DNA of 64,000 bases from Photobacterium sp. TY1-4 (GTDB lineage Bacteria > Pseudomonadota > Gammaproteobacteria > Enterobacterales > Vibrionaceae). The stretch is from positions 186,001 through 250,000 of the forward strand of contig NZ_CP099734.1 in assembly GCF_025398175.1 (NCBI RefSeq), in the 5' to 3' direction. The translations under genes were made by a program, and so were the position numbers. Shown here piece after piece: positions 8,975 to 18,710 of this stretch (position 1 is the first letter of the stretch; the number at the start of each line of letters is the position of its first letter). The notes below the pieces were generated by a model. The model was not told the origin of the DNA and did not search any database. It saw only the letters and a list, made by a program, of their open reading frames with translations.

Positions 8975-10132
8975 CTACCTCGTCAGCCAGCCTTGCGGAT
9001 CGAGGGCGGTGCCTTTGCGCCGGATCTCAAAATAGAGCGCCGCGCTTTCCTGGCCCCCGCTGTCTCCCACCAGCGCAATGGCTTCGTTCGGCTGTACCGT
9101 ATCCCCGACTTTTTTCAGCAAGGTTTGGTTGTAGCCGTAAAAGCTCATATACCCTTTACCGTGATCCACGGCGACCATCAGGCCGTAGCCGCGCAGCCAG
9201 TCGGCAAAGACAACTTTGCCGCCAGAGATGGCATTGACCTGGCTGCCTTTGGGTTTGTCGATCACCAGCCCTTTCCAACGCAGCTCCCCTTGCTGCGGAC
9301 TGCCGAAGCGATGGCGGATTGTCCCTTTCACCGGCCAGGGGAGTTTCCCCTGTTGTCCGGCCAAGCCGTTCATCGCCACCCGGCGTGCGGCCTCGGCGGC
9401 CGCCTTGGCTTTGGCGATCTCGTCGACCAGGCGTTTTTCATTCTGCTTGAGTTCGGACAGGTACTGAGTATCTGACTTGAGCTGGCCTTTGATGGTGCGG
9501 ACGGTTTTTTGCCGCTGTTGTTGCTCCCGCTCCAGCTGGCGTTTTTCGTCGGTCAGTTGGGCCAGTAAACCCTGCTGTTGCTGGCGTTGCTGGGACAGCT
9601 GATGGGTTTTGAGCTGTAGCTCGGTTTTAGTCGCCGCCAGCTCATCCAGTACCCGGGCCCGGGCCTGGCTCAGCCGCTCGGCATACACCGTCATGCGATC
9701 CAGGCGGTCCTGATCGATGCCGCTGAGTAAGGTCGCCAGTTGACTGTGTTTTCCTTGCCGATAGTGGGCATTGATCAGCTCTTTGAGCATCTCTTGCTGG
9801 CCCAGCTGTTGCTGTAACAGCGCCTGTTGCTCTTGTTGCAGCGTCTGGATCGAGCGCTTCAGGGCGTTGACCTTGGTCTCGGCCTGATGAATTTTCCGGG
9901 CGGTCGCGGCAATGGCCAGTTCCTGTTTTTTGAGCGATTGCTGCAGCGTATTGATTTCTTTCTGCTTGCTTCCCAGTTGGCTCTGCTGACGGGAGATTTC
10001 CTGTTTTACGCCGTCGAGTTGTTGCTGGCTGGCCGCAAGGGCCGGCGGGGTAAACGCCAGGCATAGCAAAGCGCCAGTGCTAAAAGCACTGGCGCGGAGC
10101 AGTTGGTTGAGGCGTGTGATCTGATCCCGCAT
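8975..10132 (-). CDS. envC: Murein hydrolase activator EnvC
   Basis: Periplasmic activator of the AmiA/AmiB amidases at the division septum. 385 residues: signal peptide ending near TPPALA (residue 33), long Gln-rich coiled coil from ~35 to ~255 (heptads such as RQQSQLGSKQKEINTLQQSL), then a degenerate LytM/M23 domain from ~268 to the end (GTIRHRFGSPQQGELRWKG, VDHGKGYMSFYGYN). The metal-binding His/Asp set of active M23 peptidases is incomplete, as expected of an activator. It begins 8 bases after gpmI; the stretch before the ATG has no Shine-Dalgarno, so translation is probably coupled to gpmI. Confidence 0.93.
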   Translation of the reverse strand: MRDQITRLNQLLRASAFSTGALLCLAFTPPALAASQQQLDGVKQEISRQQSQLGSKQKEINTLQQSLKKQELAIAATARKIHQAETKVNALKRSIQTLQQEQQALLQQQLGQQEMLKELINAHYRQGKHSQLATLLSGIDQDRLDRMTVYAERLSQARARVLDELAATKTELQLKTHQLSQQRQQQQGLLAQLTDEKRQLEREQQQRQKTVRTIKGQLKSDTQYLSELKQNEKRLVDEIAKAKAAAEAARRVAMNGLAGQQGKLPWPVKGTIRHRFGSPQQGELRWKGLVIDKPKGSQVNAISGGKVVFADWLRGYGLMVAVDHGKGYMSFYGYNQTLLKKVGDTVQPNEAIALVGDSGGQESAALYFEIRRKGTALDPQGWLTR

Positions 10133-10140
10133 AGGAGGGA

Positions 10141-11682
10141 TTATTTCAGATCAAACAGCACCTGACCAGACATCTCTGACGGGATTTCCATATCGGACAG
10201 CGCCAGCATGGTCGGCGCCAGATCAGACAGCTTGCCGCCGTCTTTCAGGCTCAGGGCTTTGCTGCCGACATAGATCAGCGGCACCGGCAGGTTGGTGTGC
10301 GCGGTGTGAATACCGCCGGTTTCCGGGTTCACCATCATTTCGGCATTGCCGTGGTCCGCGGTGATCAGCAGTTGGCCGTCCACTTCGCGGATCGCTTCAA
10401 CAATGCGGCCGATGCAGCCGTCAACGGCTTCACAGGCTTTCACCGCTGCATCGTATACACCGGTGTGGCCGACCATGTCGCCGTTCGGGTAGTTACAAAT
10501 GATGGTGTCGAACTCGCCGCCCTTGATCGCGGCGACCAGTTTGTCGGTCAGCTCCGGCGCGCTCATTTCCGGCTGCAGATCGTAAGTCGCCACTTTCGGT
10601 GAGGCAACCAGCTGGCGTGACTCGCCGTCAAACTCGTTTTCGACCCCGCCGTTGAAGAAGAAAGTCACGTGGGCATATTTTTCGGTTTCAGAAATCCGCA
10701 GCTGCTTTTTGCCTTGTTTCGACAACCACTCACCCAGGGTGTTTTCCAGGCCCTCCGGCGGGAAGGCGATCGACAGGTTAATGTCAGCCGCGTATTGGGT
10801 CAGCATCACGAAATCAGCCAGTTGCGGGAACTGGGTACGCTCGAAGCCGGCAAAATCGGCTTCAAAGGCGCGGGTGATCTGGCGGGCACGGTCGGCACGG
10901 TAGTTCATGAAGATCACGGCATCGCCATCAACCATGGCGGCATCTTCCTGGCCCGCTGCACGGAGCACAGTGGCTTTGACGAACTCGTCGTTTTCGTCAC
11001 GGGCATAGGCAGCTTCCAGGCCGGCCACAGCGCTATCGGCGGTGAAGTCTGCCTTGGCTGCGGTCAGCAGGTCGTAGGCTTGCGCAACGCGATCCCAGTT
11101 GTTGTCCCGGTCCATGGCGTAGTAGCGGCCAACCAGCGATGCCGTGCGGCCTTTGCCGAGCTTGGCAAACAGGGCGTCGAACCGCTCCAGTGATGCCTGG
11201 GCGCTGCGTGGCGGCGTATCACGGCCGTCCAGGAAGCAATGCAGGTAGATTTTCTCGGCACCACGCTGGGCGGCCATTTCAACCGCTGCGGCGATATGAT
11301 CTTCGTGGCTATGAACGCCACCCGGGGACATCAGGCCCATGATGTGGACCGCTTTGCCTGCGTTGATCGCTTTATCCATCGCGCCAACCAAGGCGTCATT
11401 GTGGAAGAAGTCGCCATCGGCAATGGATTTGGTGATTCGGGTCAGATCCTGGTAAACCACGCGACCGGCACCAATATTGGTGTGGCCGACTTCAGAGTTC
11501 CCCATCTGGCCGTCAGGCAGGCCGACATCCATCCCCGATGCAGAGATCAGCGTGTTCGGCTCGTTGGCGATCAGTCCGTCCAGAACCGGGGTGCTGGCAT
11601 TGGCAATGGCGTTGCTGGTGTTGTCTTCGCGGTAGCCCCAACCATCCAGGATCACTAAAGCCAGTGGCTTCTTAGCAGACAT
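10141..11682 (-). CDS. gpmI: Cofactor-independent phosphoglycerate mutase (GpmI)
   Basis: Interconverts 3- and 2-phosphoglycerate in glycolysis, Mn-dependent, cytoplasmic. 513 residues, alkaline-phosphatase superfamily: [12 protein letters not shown] near residue 9-20, the phosphorylated Ser63 in [14 protein letters not shown] near 120, and [10 protein letters not shown] in the C-terminal metal site. ATG at 11682 follows GAGAGG at 8 bases; an in-frame start at 11721 is not conserved. First gene of gpmI-envC-yibQ. Confidence 0.97.
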   Translation of the reverse strand: MSAKKPLALVILDGWGYREDNTSNAIANASTPVLDGLIANEPNTLISASGMDVGLPDGQMGNSEVGHTNIGAGRVVYQDLTRITKSIADGDFFHNDALVGAMDKAINAGKAVHIMGLMSPGGVHSHEDHIAAAVEMAAQRGAEKIYLHCFLDGRDTPPRSAQASLERFDALFAKLGKGRTASLVGRYYAMDRDNNWDRVAQAYDLLTAAKADFTADSAVAGLEAAYARDENDEFVKATVLRAAGQEDAAMVDGDAVIFMNYRADRARQITRAFEADFAGFERTQFPQLADFVMLTQYAADINLSIAFPPEGLENTLGEWLSKQGKKQLRISETEKYAHVTFFFNGGVENEFDGESRQLVASPKVATYDLQPEMSAPELTDKLVAAIKGGEFDTIICNYPNGDMVGHTGVYDAAVKACEAVDGCIGRIVEAIREVDGQLLITADHGNAEMMVNPETGGIHTAHTNLPVPLIYVGSKALSLKDGGKLSDLAPTMLALSDMEIPSEMSGQVLFDLK

Positions 11683-12116
11683 ATCTTGTCCTCTCGTAAA
11701 GTTAGAAATCTGAGTATTCAATTAGACCAATTACCTTAACCGTCTGGACCGAGCGGGCAGTGGGCTAAGGTGATTGATCCGGTCGATATGTAATTTTACT
11801 ACAGATAATGGCCGAAAATGTAGGTCGGGATCAAACAATACTGTAAATAGATTGTTATCTTCTTACGTAAAAATATATTCATTTCTGTCTTGAAGTGTAA
11901 GCCCTAAATGAGAGTTTTTTTCAATTTCATTGAAAGGTCTCGCCGAACAAGGGACGATGAGCGGGTATACTGCGAAGGGGATCCAGTGAGCCATCGCGCG
12001 GAATTGCTGTTGCTTGCTGTACAATAAGGTTGCCACGGGTATACTCAGGGTCCTTTTAAGCTGGAGTCTGGCCCTGGCCTCAGGTGTCTGATATTGAGAG
12101 AAATAGAGCGAAAATC
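11683..12116. other. Divergent promoter region gpmI / yibN
   Basis: 434 bases, A+T-rich in the middle (about 11790-11910), which must carry the promoters for gpmI (minus) and yibN (plus). GGGTATACT occurs twice on the plus strand, at 11963-11971 and 12037-12045; TATACT is a good -10, but neither copy has a convincing -35 at standard spacing. No gene or terminator seen. Confidence 0.45.
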
Positions 12117-12566
12117 ATGCAGCAATATATCGATTTTGTTACAAGTAATCCCATTTTATCTCTGATTTGGGTTGGTTTGGTGGTGGCGATCATCGCGTCG
12201 TTCGTCAAACAGAAGACAGCCGGCTACTCGGTCGTGACCCCGAACCAGGCGACAGCGCTGGCCAATCGTGAGAACGGTGTCTTTATCGATATCCGCAGCC
12301 GCGATGAATATCGTCAGGGCCATATTTCGGGCGCACTTCACATTTTGCCGAGCCAGATCAAAGAGCAGAACTTTGCTGAGCTTGAAAAGCACAAATCCGA
12401 CCCAATCATTGTGGTATGCAAAACAGGCCAGACCGCACACGAAAGCGCTAACCTGTTACATAAGGCCGGGTTTGAAAAGGTCAGTCTGCTGAAAGACGGC
12501 CTGATCTCCTGGAATGAAGCCAACCTGCCGCTGATCCGCAGCAAATCAGGTAAAGGCAAGCGATAA
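12117..12566 (+). CDS. yibN: Membrane-anchored rhodanese-like protein (YibN)
   Basis: 149 residues: one N-terminal membrane helix (ILSLIWVGLVVAIIASFV) then a single rhodanese domain from about 38 to 140, with IDIRSRDEYRQGHI and the active-site loop VVCKTGQTA, where the cysteine is retained. Single-domain rhodaneses move sulfane sulfur, but no substrate is known for YibN. Start set at ATG 12117 by alignment to the E. coli protein (MQ..., then IL-S-I-W). In E. coli grxC lies between yibN and secB; here only 123 bases separate them and grxC is absent. Confidence 0.9.
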   Translation: MQQYIDFVTSNPILSLIWVGLVVAIIASFVKQKTAGYSVVTPNQATALANRENGVFIDIRSRDEYRQGHISGALHILPSQIKEQNFAELEKHKSDPIIVVCKTGQTAHESANLLHKAGFEKVSLLKDGLISWNEANLPLIRSKSGKGKR

Positions 12567-12689
12567 GTATTCGGGCGGGGTGGTGCGTCCATCCCGTTTG
12601 ACCCTTTGTGCAGTCCGTGACGATTCATCGGTGCGGCTGCGAATTTGAAAATCTCATGTAGTTGAGAGTGAGAGAAAAAGGACACGAAA

Positions 12690-13160
12690 ATGGCTGAAGC
12701 AGCAAACAACGAAGCACAACAGAACTTCCAAATCCAGCGTATCTTCCTGAAAGACGTCTCTTTTGAAGCGCCAAATTCACCAGAAATGTTCCAGAAAGAG
12801 TGGAATCCTGATGTGAAACTGGATCTGGATACCCAAAGCCGCGAGCTGGCTGAAGGTGTGTTCGAAGTCGTTCTGCGCCTGACGGTCACCGTGAAAAATG
12901 CCGAAGACACAGCGTTCCTGTGTGAAGTTCAGCAAGGTGGTATTTTCTCTGTCGCTGGCATGGAAGCGCCGCAACTGGCCCACTGCCTGGGTGCCTTCTG
13001 CCCGAATATCCTGTTCCCGTATGCGCGTGAAACGATTTCCAGCCTGGTTGTGAAGGGCACGTTCCCACAACTGAACCTGGCGCCGGTGAACTTCGACGCG
13101 CTGTTCATGAACTACCTGCAAAACCAGGCGCAGGAAAACGCTGAGAACAGCGAAGCTTAA
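12690..13160 (+). CDS. secB: Protein-export chaperone SecB
   Basis: Homotetrameric cytosolic chaperone that holds preproteins unfolded and delivers them to SecA. 156 residues, normal length. Recognisable blocks: [46 protein letters not shown] and [19 protein letters not shown], the last being the core SecB signature. Followed after 17 bases by gpsA, the conserved secB-gpsA pair. A G+A-rich ribosome site (AGAGAGAAAAAGG) precedes the ATG. Confidence 0.98.
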   Translation: MAEAANNEAQQNFQIQRIFLKDVSFEAPNSPEMFQKEWNPDVKLDLDTQSRELAEGVFEVVLRLTVTVKNAEDTAFLCEVQQGGIFSVAGMEAPQLAHCLGAFCPNILFPYARETISSLVVKGTFPQLNLAPVNFDALFMNYLQNQAQENAENSEA

Positions 13161-13177
13161 TTCGCTGCGTGGCCGAT

Positions 13178-14194
13178 ATGAATCAGAATGCCAATCAAGC
13201 CATCACCATGACCGTCCTGGGCGCAGGATCATACGGGACCTCATTGGCGATTTCGCTGGCCCGTAACGGGGCCAATGTCATCTTGTGGGGCCACGAGCCG
13301 GCGCATATGGCGCAGCTTGAGATGGACCGCGCCAATGAAGCTTTTCTGCCGGGAGTGGCGTTTCCCGACTCGCTGATTATCTCAGCGGATCTGGAAGCGG
13401 CGGTCCAGGCCAGCCAGGATCTGTTGGTGGTTGTGCCGAGCCATGTGTTTGGTGACGTGCTGGCAAACGTGAAGCCTTTCCTGCGGGAAGATTCGCGGAT
13501 TTGCTGGGCCACCAAAGGGCTTGAGCCGGAAACTGGCCGTCTGCTCAAAGATGTGGCGACGGAAGTGCTGGGTGAGGACATTCCGCTGGCGGTGCTGTCC
13601 GGACCGACGTTTGCCAAAGAGCTGGCCGCTGGTTTGCCGACCGCGATTGCGGTGTCGTCGCCGGACGAGGCCTTTGTGCGTGATCTGCAGGAGAAAATTC
13701 ACTGCAGCAAAACGTTCCGGGTCTATAGCAATACCGATTTTATCGGGATGCAACTGGGCGGCGCAGTGAAAAACGTGATTGCGATTGGTGCCGGGATGTC
13801 GGACGGTATTGGCTTTGGTGCCAACGCCCGGACGGCCCTGATCACTCGCGGTCTGGCGGAAATGTGCCGTCTGGGAGCCGCCTTGGGTGCGCAGCCGGAA
13901 ACCTTTATGGGGATGGCCGGTCTGGGCGATCTGGTGCTGACTTGTACCGATAACCAGTCGCGCAACCGGCGCTTTGGCCTGGCGTTGGGCCAGGGCAAAG
14001 ATGTCGACGCCGCCCAAGTGGAGATCGGCCAGGTGGTCGAAGGGTATCGTAACACCAAGGAAGTCTGGGTTCTGGCCCAGCGTTATGGGGTGGAGATGCC
14101 GATCACCGAGCAGATATATCAGGTGTTGTACCAGGGCAAAGATGCCCGGGATGCAGCCAAAGCCTTGCTGGCGCGTGAGAAGAAAGACGAGTAA
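13178..14194 (+). CDS. gpsA: Glycerol-3-phosphate dehydrogenase [NAD(P)+] (GpsA)
   Basis: Reduces dihydroxyacetone phosphate to sn-glycerol-3-phosphate for phospholipid synthesis. 338 residues. N-terminal dinucleotide site [23 protein letters not shown] near 140; the catalytic Lys in [17 protein letters not shown]; and [13 protein letters not shown] in the C-terminal domain. ATG at 13178 gives the conserved MNQ N-terminus; a GTG at 13169 is possible but lies close to the secB stop. A strong terminator follows at 14241. Confidence 0.97.
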   Translation: MNQNANQAITMTVLGAGSYGTSLAISLARNGANVILWGHEPAHMAQLEMDRANEAFLPGVAFPDSLIISADLEAAVQASQDLLVVVPSHVFGDVLANVKPFLREDSRICWATKGLEPETGRLLKDVATEVLGEDIPLAVLSGPTFAKELAAGLPTAIAVSSPDEAFVRDLQEKIHCSKTFRVYSNTDFIGMQLGGAVKNVIAIGAGMSDGIGFGANARTALITRGLAEMCRLGAALGAQPETFMGMAGLGDLVLTCTDNQSRNRRFGLALGQGKDVDAAQVEIGQVVEGYRNTKEVWVLAQRYGVEMPITEQIYQVLYQGKDARDAAKALLAREKKDE

Positions 14195-14240
14195 TTGTCA
14201 CTTGCACTGGCTGGTGCGTATCAAGCTGATGTCTATCAAA

Positions 14241-14274
14241 CAACGCGAGCCGCAAGGCTCGCGTTGTTTTTTTT
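14241..14274 (+). terminator. Intrinsic terminator after secB-gpsA
   Basis: Stem CAACGCGAGCC / GGCTCGCGTTG with a GCAA tetraloop, followed by eight T residues. It ends the secB-gpsA transcript before cysE. Confidence 0.93.
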
Positions 14275-14354
14275 GCTGAGCGCGTTAAAGTTATAGCCAG
14301 TTGAGCAGTAAATCAGCTGGGTATTTGGGAACTGATGACGATACAGAGGATGAT

Positions 14355-15176
14355 GTGAGGGAATGTCAACAATATGAGGTCTGGCAGGCGATCAAGCGGG
14401 AAGCGCGAAAGCAGTCGGATCAGGAGCCGATGCTGGCCAGCTTTTATCATGCCACCATTATCAAGCATGATAACTTAGCGGCGGCGTTGAGTTACATCCT
14501 GGCCAATAAACTGGCTACCCCTTCGATGCCGGCCATGGCGGTGCGGGAAGTGATTGAGGAAGCTTTTGCAGCAGACTGTATGATCACCGAGTCGGCAGCG
14601 TGCGATATCCGGGCGGTCGTCGAGCGCGACCCGGCGGTGGAGATGTACTCGATCCCTCTGTTGTACCTCAAAGGTTACCATGCCCTGCAGGGCTACCGGG
14701 TCGCCAACTGGCTGTGGAAACAGAAACGGGTCGCGCTGGCGGTGTATTTGCAAAATCAGATTTCGGTCACCTGCCAGGTCGATGTACACCCGGCCGCGCG
14801 GATTGGCCAGGGGATCATGTTTGACCATGCCACCGGGATTGTGATCGGGGAAACGGCGGTGATCGAGAATGATGTGTCGATCCTGCAGGATGTCACGCTC
14901 GGGGGGACCGGGAAAGAGAGCGGCGATCGTCATCCGAAGATCCGTGAAGGGGTGATGATTGGTGCCGGGGCCAAGATCCTCGGCAATATCGAGGTGGGCG
15001 AAGGGGCCAAGATCGGCTCGTGCTCTGTGGTGCTGAACCCGGTACCGCCGCATACCACAGTGGCCGGGGTGCCGGCGAAAATTGTCGGGCGCCCGAGCAG
15101 TGAGAAACCCTCAATGGATATGGACCAGCAGTTTAACGGCTCGGCCCAGACGTTTATCGCCGGAGACGGGATTTAA
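14355..15176 (+). CDS. cysE: Serine O-acetyltransferase (CysE)
   Basis: Acetylates L-serine with acetyl-CoA, first step of cysteine synthesis, feedback-inhibited by cysteine. 273 residues from the GTG at 14355, exactly the E. coli length; AGAGGA sits 5-6 bases upstream, and MRECQQYEVWQAIK aligns with the E. coli N-terminus, whereas a TTG at 14301 would add 18 unmatched residues. Helical N-terminal domain to ~140, then the hexapeptide domain with the catalytic HPAARIGQGIMFDHATG and DRHPKIREGVMIGAGAKILG. The C-terminal tail ends in GDGI, the Ile being the residue that docks in CysK. Confidence 0.96.
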   Translation: MRECQQYEVWQAIKREARKQSDQEPMLASFYHATIIKHDNLAAALSYILANKLATPSMPAMAVREVIEEAFAADCMITESAACDIRAVVERDPAVEMYSIPLLYLKGYHALQGYRVANWLWKQKRVALAVYLQNQISVTCQVDVHPAARIGQGIMFDHATGIVIGETAVIENDVSILQDVTLGGTGKESGDRHPKIREGVMIGAGAKILGNIEVGEGAKIGSCSVVLNPVPPHTTVAGVPAKIVGRPSSEKPSMDMDQQFNGSAQTFIAGDGI

Positions 15177-15249
15177 CGCCGCGCGAAGGATATCCGTGCA
15201 TGACGGACACGGTGCATCACTCTGGGGAATCATGCCAGAAGCAAGAATT

Positions 15250-15280
15250 AAAAAAGCGAGAGCCGGGCTCTCGCTTTTTT
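15250..15280. terminator. Bidirectional terminator between cysE and trmL
   Basis: Nearly perfect palindrome: AAAAAA GCGAGAGCC-G-GGCTCTCGC TTTTTT. A- and T-runs on both flanks serve both convergent transcripts. Confidence 0.92.
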
Positions 15281-15304
15281 GATCGGGAATTGTCGCGGCA
15301 GGTG

Positions 15305-15769
15305 TCAGCAGGCGCCGTCAAATCCCAGTTGGCGCCAGGCTTCATAGCCGATAATGGCAGCGGCATTGGACAGGTTGAGGCTGCGGCTGTCCGGGTGCAT
15401 CGGGATCCGCAATCGCTGGGCCGGGGGCAAGCTGTCGATGATCTCGGTGGGCAGGCCGCGGGTCTCGGGGCCGAACAGCAGAATATCCCCTTCCCGGAAT
15501 TCAGCCTGGGTGTGGAACTGGGTCGCCTTGGTGGTGCAGGCAAACAACCGCCGCTCGCCGACGGCGGCCAGAAAGGCCTCGAAATTGGCATGGCGGGTGA
15601 CGTGGGCCAGGTCGTGGTAGTCCAGTCCTGCGCGGCGCAGTTTTTTCTCTTCCAGATCGAAACCCAGCGGCTCAATCAGGTGGAGGTTGGCGCCGCAGTT
15701 GGCACACAGGCGGATAATATTGCCGGTATTGGGGGCAATTTCCGGCTCATACAACGCAATATCAAACAT
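15305..15769 (-). CDS. trmL: tRNA (cytidine/uridine-34-2'-O)-methyltransferase TrmL
   Basis: SPOUT-class enzyme that 2'-O-methylates the wobble base of tRNA-Leu isoacceptors using S-adenosylmethionine. 154 residues. Contains [20 protein letters not shown], the family N-terminal motif, and the knot motifs [10 protein letters not shown] and [16 protein letters not shown]. The ATG at 15769 gives [10 protein letters not shown] as in E. coli MLNIVLYEPE; upstream in-frame starts are unconserved. Convergent with cysE as in E. coli. Confidence 0.96.
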   Translation of the reverse strand: MFDIALYEPEIAPNTGNIIRLCANCGANLHLIEPLGFDLEEKKLRRAGLDYHDLAHVTRHANFEAFLAAVGERRLFACTTKATQFHTQAEFREGDILLFGPETRGLPTEIIDSLPPAQRLRIPMHPDSRSLNLSNAAAIIGYEAWRQLGFDGAC

Positions 15770-15915
15770 AGATCGGTCAGGCGAAAAGTTAGGTGGCGTC
15801 ATTGTGGCAAGTCCGGCGCCGGGGCGCAAATGCTATTGTGTTGTTGCCGGAGCTCGCTCTGGCAGGAACCCGGAGGCCCGGCCCGGACGTGATGTCTCCT
15901 GAGCCGGGCAGCCGT

Positions 15916-17286
15916 TTAAGCCGGCGTTGTGTCGAGCGGTAACGTCAGGCGAATTTGCAGGCCGCCCAGCGGGCTACGGCTGGCGCTGACGGTGCCGTTG
16001 TGCTGGCGGATGGCACTGTCGGTAATGGCCAGGCCAAGCCCTGTTCCTCCACTGCTGCGATCCCGGGCGGTCGAGACGCGATAGAAGGGGCGGAAGATAT
16101 CCCCGAGCTCACTGTCCGGCACCCCCTCGCCATCGTCATCAATCCAGATTTCCAAGTGGTCAGCCCCCGGTTGGAAGCGGATTTGAATGGTCTCGCGGCC
16201 ATATTTGATCGCATTGCGAACGACATTTTCCAGTGCACTGATCAGCAGTCCCGGATTACCACAGAGCGGCCAGGCTTCCAGCGTGCCGTAATCGAGTTGC
16301 TTTTGGCACTGCTCGGCTTCAAAGCGGGCGTCTTCCAGCATCTCCAGCCACAGGCTGCCGGCATCGGTGTGCTCGCGTTGCCCCTGACCGTTACTTTGCA
16401 TGCGCGAGAGCTCCAGCAACTCGCTGATCATCTTTTCCAGCCGCTCGGCTTCGGTATCAATCCGGGCCAGCTCTGCGCTGTCGCCTTGTTTGCGCTTGGC
16501 CAGGGCGGTTGCCATTCGCAGCCGGGTCAGTGGTGAGCGTAGCTCATGGGAGATATCTGACAGCAGGCGTTGCTGGCCGCTGATTGTCTGGTTGATCGCC
16601 CGCACCATCTGGTTGAAGCTGGCCCCGGCCTGGCGGAACTCGCGGGGACCGGCTTCCAGCGTCGGATCGGCCTCGAACTGGCCGGTCGCGACCCGTTCGG
16701 CGGCTTGCTGCAGGCGCCGGGCCGGAATGGTCACGGCCCAGGCCAGCCAGAGCAGGAGCGGGGTACTGACCAGCATGGTGACCAGCAGCAGCTGCAACGG
16801 CTTATCGAGGATTTGGATGAAAAAGGGGGGCGGCCGGTGCCAGATCCGGCCGACATACATCAGCACCGGTGCCGGTTGGGCATCGACCTGAAATGGTCCG
16901 GCCATCATCCAGCGTCCGTAGAGGCGTTGTCGCGGCTTGGCGGGGTCGTCCGCCATGGTGATGAAGTTGCGCAAGGCTTTATTGCGACCGTCCGGGGCGA
17001 TGATCTCCCCTTCCGTCGAGGTGAAGTAGAGCTGAAACCCCTTGCGGCGGCTGTCGTGGGTGAGTTGCTGCAGTCGTTGCCCTGCCGGGCCGCGAGCTTC
17101 GGCCAGCCGTAAACCGATGTTCTGTGCCGCAGCCTGAAAACGGTGTAGATCAGGTGCGGGAATGGTGTGCTGGGTCCGCGGATCCAGGATCGGCAGCAAC
17201 ACTAGGGTGAAGACCACCAACAGCAGGGTCAGCCAGAAAATTGCGAAAATGCGGCCGTAGAGGCTGGAAAACAGCGGGAATTTCAT
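15916..17286 (-). CDS. cpxA: Envelope-stress sensor histidine kinase CpxA
   Basis: 456 residues: first membrane helix ~14-32 (IFAIFWLTLLLVVFTLVLL), periplasmic sensor domain ~33-162, second helix ~165-183 (LLLVTMLVSTPLLLWLAW, almost identical to the E. coli protein), HAMP, the DHp domain with phospho-His247 in SDISHELRSPLTR, and an ATPase domain with N box VVRNAIKYG, IDDDGEGVP and GGTGLGLAI. ATG at 17286 follows GGGAAAGG and fits the E. coli start; an ATG at 17343 overlapping the cpxR stop is an alternative. Cpx senses misfolded envelope proteins; cpxR lies just upstream. Confidence 0.95.
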   Translation of the reverse strand: MKFPLFSSLYGRIFAIFWLTLLLVVFTLVLLPILDPRTQHTIPAPDLHRFQAAAQNIGLRLAEARGPAGQRLQQLTHDSRRKGFQLYFTSTEGEIIAPDGRNKALRNFITMADDPAKPRQRLYGRWMMAGPFQVDAQPAPVLMYVGRIWHRPPPFFIQILDKPLQLLLVTMLVSTPLLLWLAWAVTIPARRLQQAAERVATGQFEADPTLEAGPREFRQAGASFNQMVRAINQTISGQQRLLSDISHELRSPLTRLRMATALAKRKQGDSAELARIDTEAERLEKMISELLELSRMQSNGQGQREHTDAGSLWLEMLEDARFEAEQCQKQLDYGTLEAWPLCGNPGLLISALENVVRNAIKYGRETIQIRFQPGADHLEIWIDDDGEGVPDSELGDIFRPFYRVSTARDRSSGGTGLGLAITDSAIRQHNGTVSASRSPLGGLQIRLTLPLDTTPA

Positions 17287-17339
17287 GAGCCTTTCCCGGT
17301 GGCGGCTTGCCGCGGCGCGCCAGTGGGCCAGCGCCGGGC

Positions 17340-18035
17340 TCATGGCGTCGCCTCGACCAGCAGGTAGCCTTTGCCGCGTAGGGTTTTGATCCGCGGTTTG
17401 CCGTCATCGCGCGGCGGCAGTTTTTTGCGCAAGTTCGACACATGCATATCGATGGCCCGATCAAACGGCGTCAGCCGCTTGCCCAGCACTTCCAGGCTCA
17501 GCGCCTCTTTGGCAATGATGGTCCCGGGATGGCTGATGAAATAGCTGAGCAGGGCGAGCTCGGTCCCGGTCATGACCAGCGGCAGCCCTCCGCACAGCAC
17601 TTCCTGGCGTCCCGGGTAGATCTCGATATCCTGGTAGCGCAGGCACTCCGGCTGATCTCGCGGATCTTCCTGGGACGGACGGGTACGGCGCAAAATCGCT
17701 CGCATCCGGGCCAGCAGCTCGCGGTCGCTGAACGGTTTGGGCAGGTAATCGTCTGCGCCCAGCTCCAGCCCCAGCACCCGGTCAATTTCTTCGCCTTTGG
17801 CGGTCAGCATCAGCACTGGGGTCTGGTGCTGCTCACGCAGCCGGCGCAGCATTTCGGTGCCGTTCATCACCGGCATCATGACATCAAGCAGGATCAGGTC
17901 AATGTCGGCATCCACTTTCGCCAGTCCCTGCTCGCCGTTATTGGCTTCAATGACCGTAAAGCCTTCCAGCTCCAGAATGTCGGTCAGTAGTGCTGTCAGC
18001 TCGGTATCATCATCTACCAGCAGAATGTTTGTCAT
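17340..18035 (-). CDS. cpxR: Response regulator CpxR
   Basis: 231 residues: receiver domain with the acidic pocket DDD at 8-10, phospho-acceptor Asp51 in LILLDVMMP and the conserved Lys in YLPKPF; then an OmpR/PhoB winged-helix domain (~130-228) with MTGTELALLSYF, SNLRKKLPPR and TLRGKGYLL. Activated by CpxA, it controls envelope protein folding genes. First gene of cpxRA, divergent from a CpxP-like gene with a CpxR box between them, so autoregulation is likely. Confidence 0.96.
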   Translation of the reverse strand: MTNILLVDDDTELTALLTDILELEGFTVIEANNGEQGLAKVDADIDLILLDVMMPVMNGTEMLRRLREQHQTPVLMLTAKGEEIDRVLGLELGADDYLPKPFSDRELLARMRAILRRTRPSQEDPRDQPECLRYQDIEIYPGRQEVLCGGLPLVMTGTELALLSYFISHPGTIIAKEALSLEVLGKRLTPFDRAIDMHVSNLRKKLPPRDDGKPRIKTLRGKGYLLVEATP

Positions 18036-18129
18036 GGCGATTACCTACGTGCGCCCCGTGGCGGGAGAAAAATCAGGATGGTCACAGTATCGCTAAACTT
18101 GTGCTCCGAACCAAGGTCGGTCCCGGAGC

Positions 18130-18144
18130 TTTACGCAGCTTTAC
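18130..18144 (-). promoter_or_regulatory. CpxR box (cpxRA / cpxP-like intergenic region)
   Basis: Reads GTAAA-GCTGC-GTAAA on the minus strand, a perfect match to the GTAAA-N5-GTAAA CpxR consensus. A further TTTAC half-site lies at 18161-18165, 21 bases (two helical turns) on. A TATGCT at 18177-18182 could be the -10 of the CpxP-like gene. Confidence 0.85.
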
Positions 18145-18221
18145 GTTCTGCCGACAGCAGTTTACCGGGGGGGCGTTATGCTTAAGACATACCCGAAGAC
18201 CACGAGATGGGAGAGGAACAC

Positions 18222-18710
18222 ATGACAATGACAAAGAAAATGATGGCGATGGCGATTGCACTGCCTTTGGTACTCGGTTCGGCCTCGGTGCTGGCTTACG
18301 GTGGTCACCATGGTAAAGGGGAAGGCCGCGGTGGCTGTGGGATGGAGGATGGCCGCAAACTGATGCAAGAGCTGGATTTGAGCGATGCGCAGCAACAGCA
18401 GCTGAAAGCCATGCGCCAGAGCAAGCGTGAGGCGATGAAGGCCGGGTTTGCCGGAAAACGTGAACAAATGCAGGCCCATCATCAGCAGATGCAGGCCCTG
18501 ATGCTGGCCGATACCTTTGACGAAGCGGCGGCGCGCACGCTGGCGCAGACGATGGTTGAGCAACAGGTCGAGCGTCGGGTCGCGATGATGAAAAGCCGTC
18601 ACGAGATGTTCAGCATGCTGACAGATGAACAGAAAACCCGGTTTCAGCAGCTGATGAGTGAACGTCAGGCCCAGTGTGAGCAGCGCTGGCGCGACGCAAA
18701 AGATCAGTAA
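18222..18710 (+). CDS. cpxP: CpxP/Spy-family periplasmic protein
   Basis: 162 residues from the ATG at 18222 (GAGAGG 6 bases upstream). Signal peptide MTMTKKMMAMAIALPLVLGSASVLA, a Gly/His-rich mature N-terminus (YGGHHGKGEGRGG), and two LTxxQ-type motifs, DLSDAQQQQL near 55 and MLTDEQKTRF near 138, the hallmark of CpxP/Spy. The helical, Met- and Gln-rich body fits the cradle-shaped chaperone/adaptor fold. In E. coli CpxP inhibits CpxA and is the most strongly Cpx-induced gene; the divergent position and CpxR box support the same role. The His-rich segment might bind metal. Confidence 0.87.
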   Translation: MTMTKKMMAMAIALPLVLGSASVLAYGGHHGKGEGRGGCGMEDGRKLMQELDLSDAQQQQLKAMRQSKREAMKAGFAGKREQMQAHHQQMQALMLADTFDEAAARTLAQTMVEQQVERRVAMMKSRHEMFSMLTDEQKTRFQQLMSERQAQCEQRWRDAKDQ

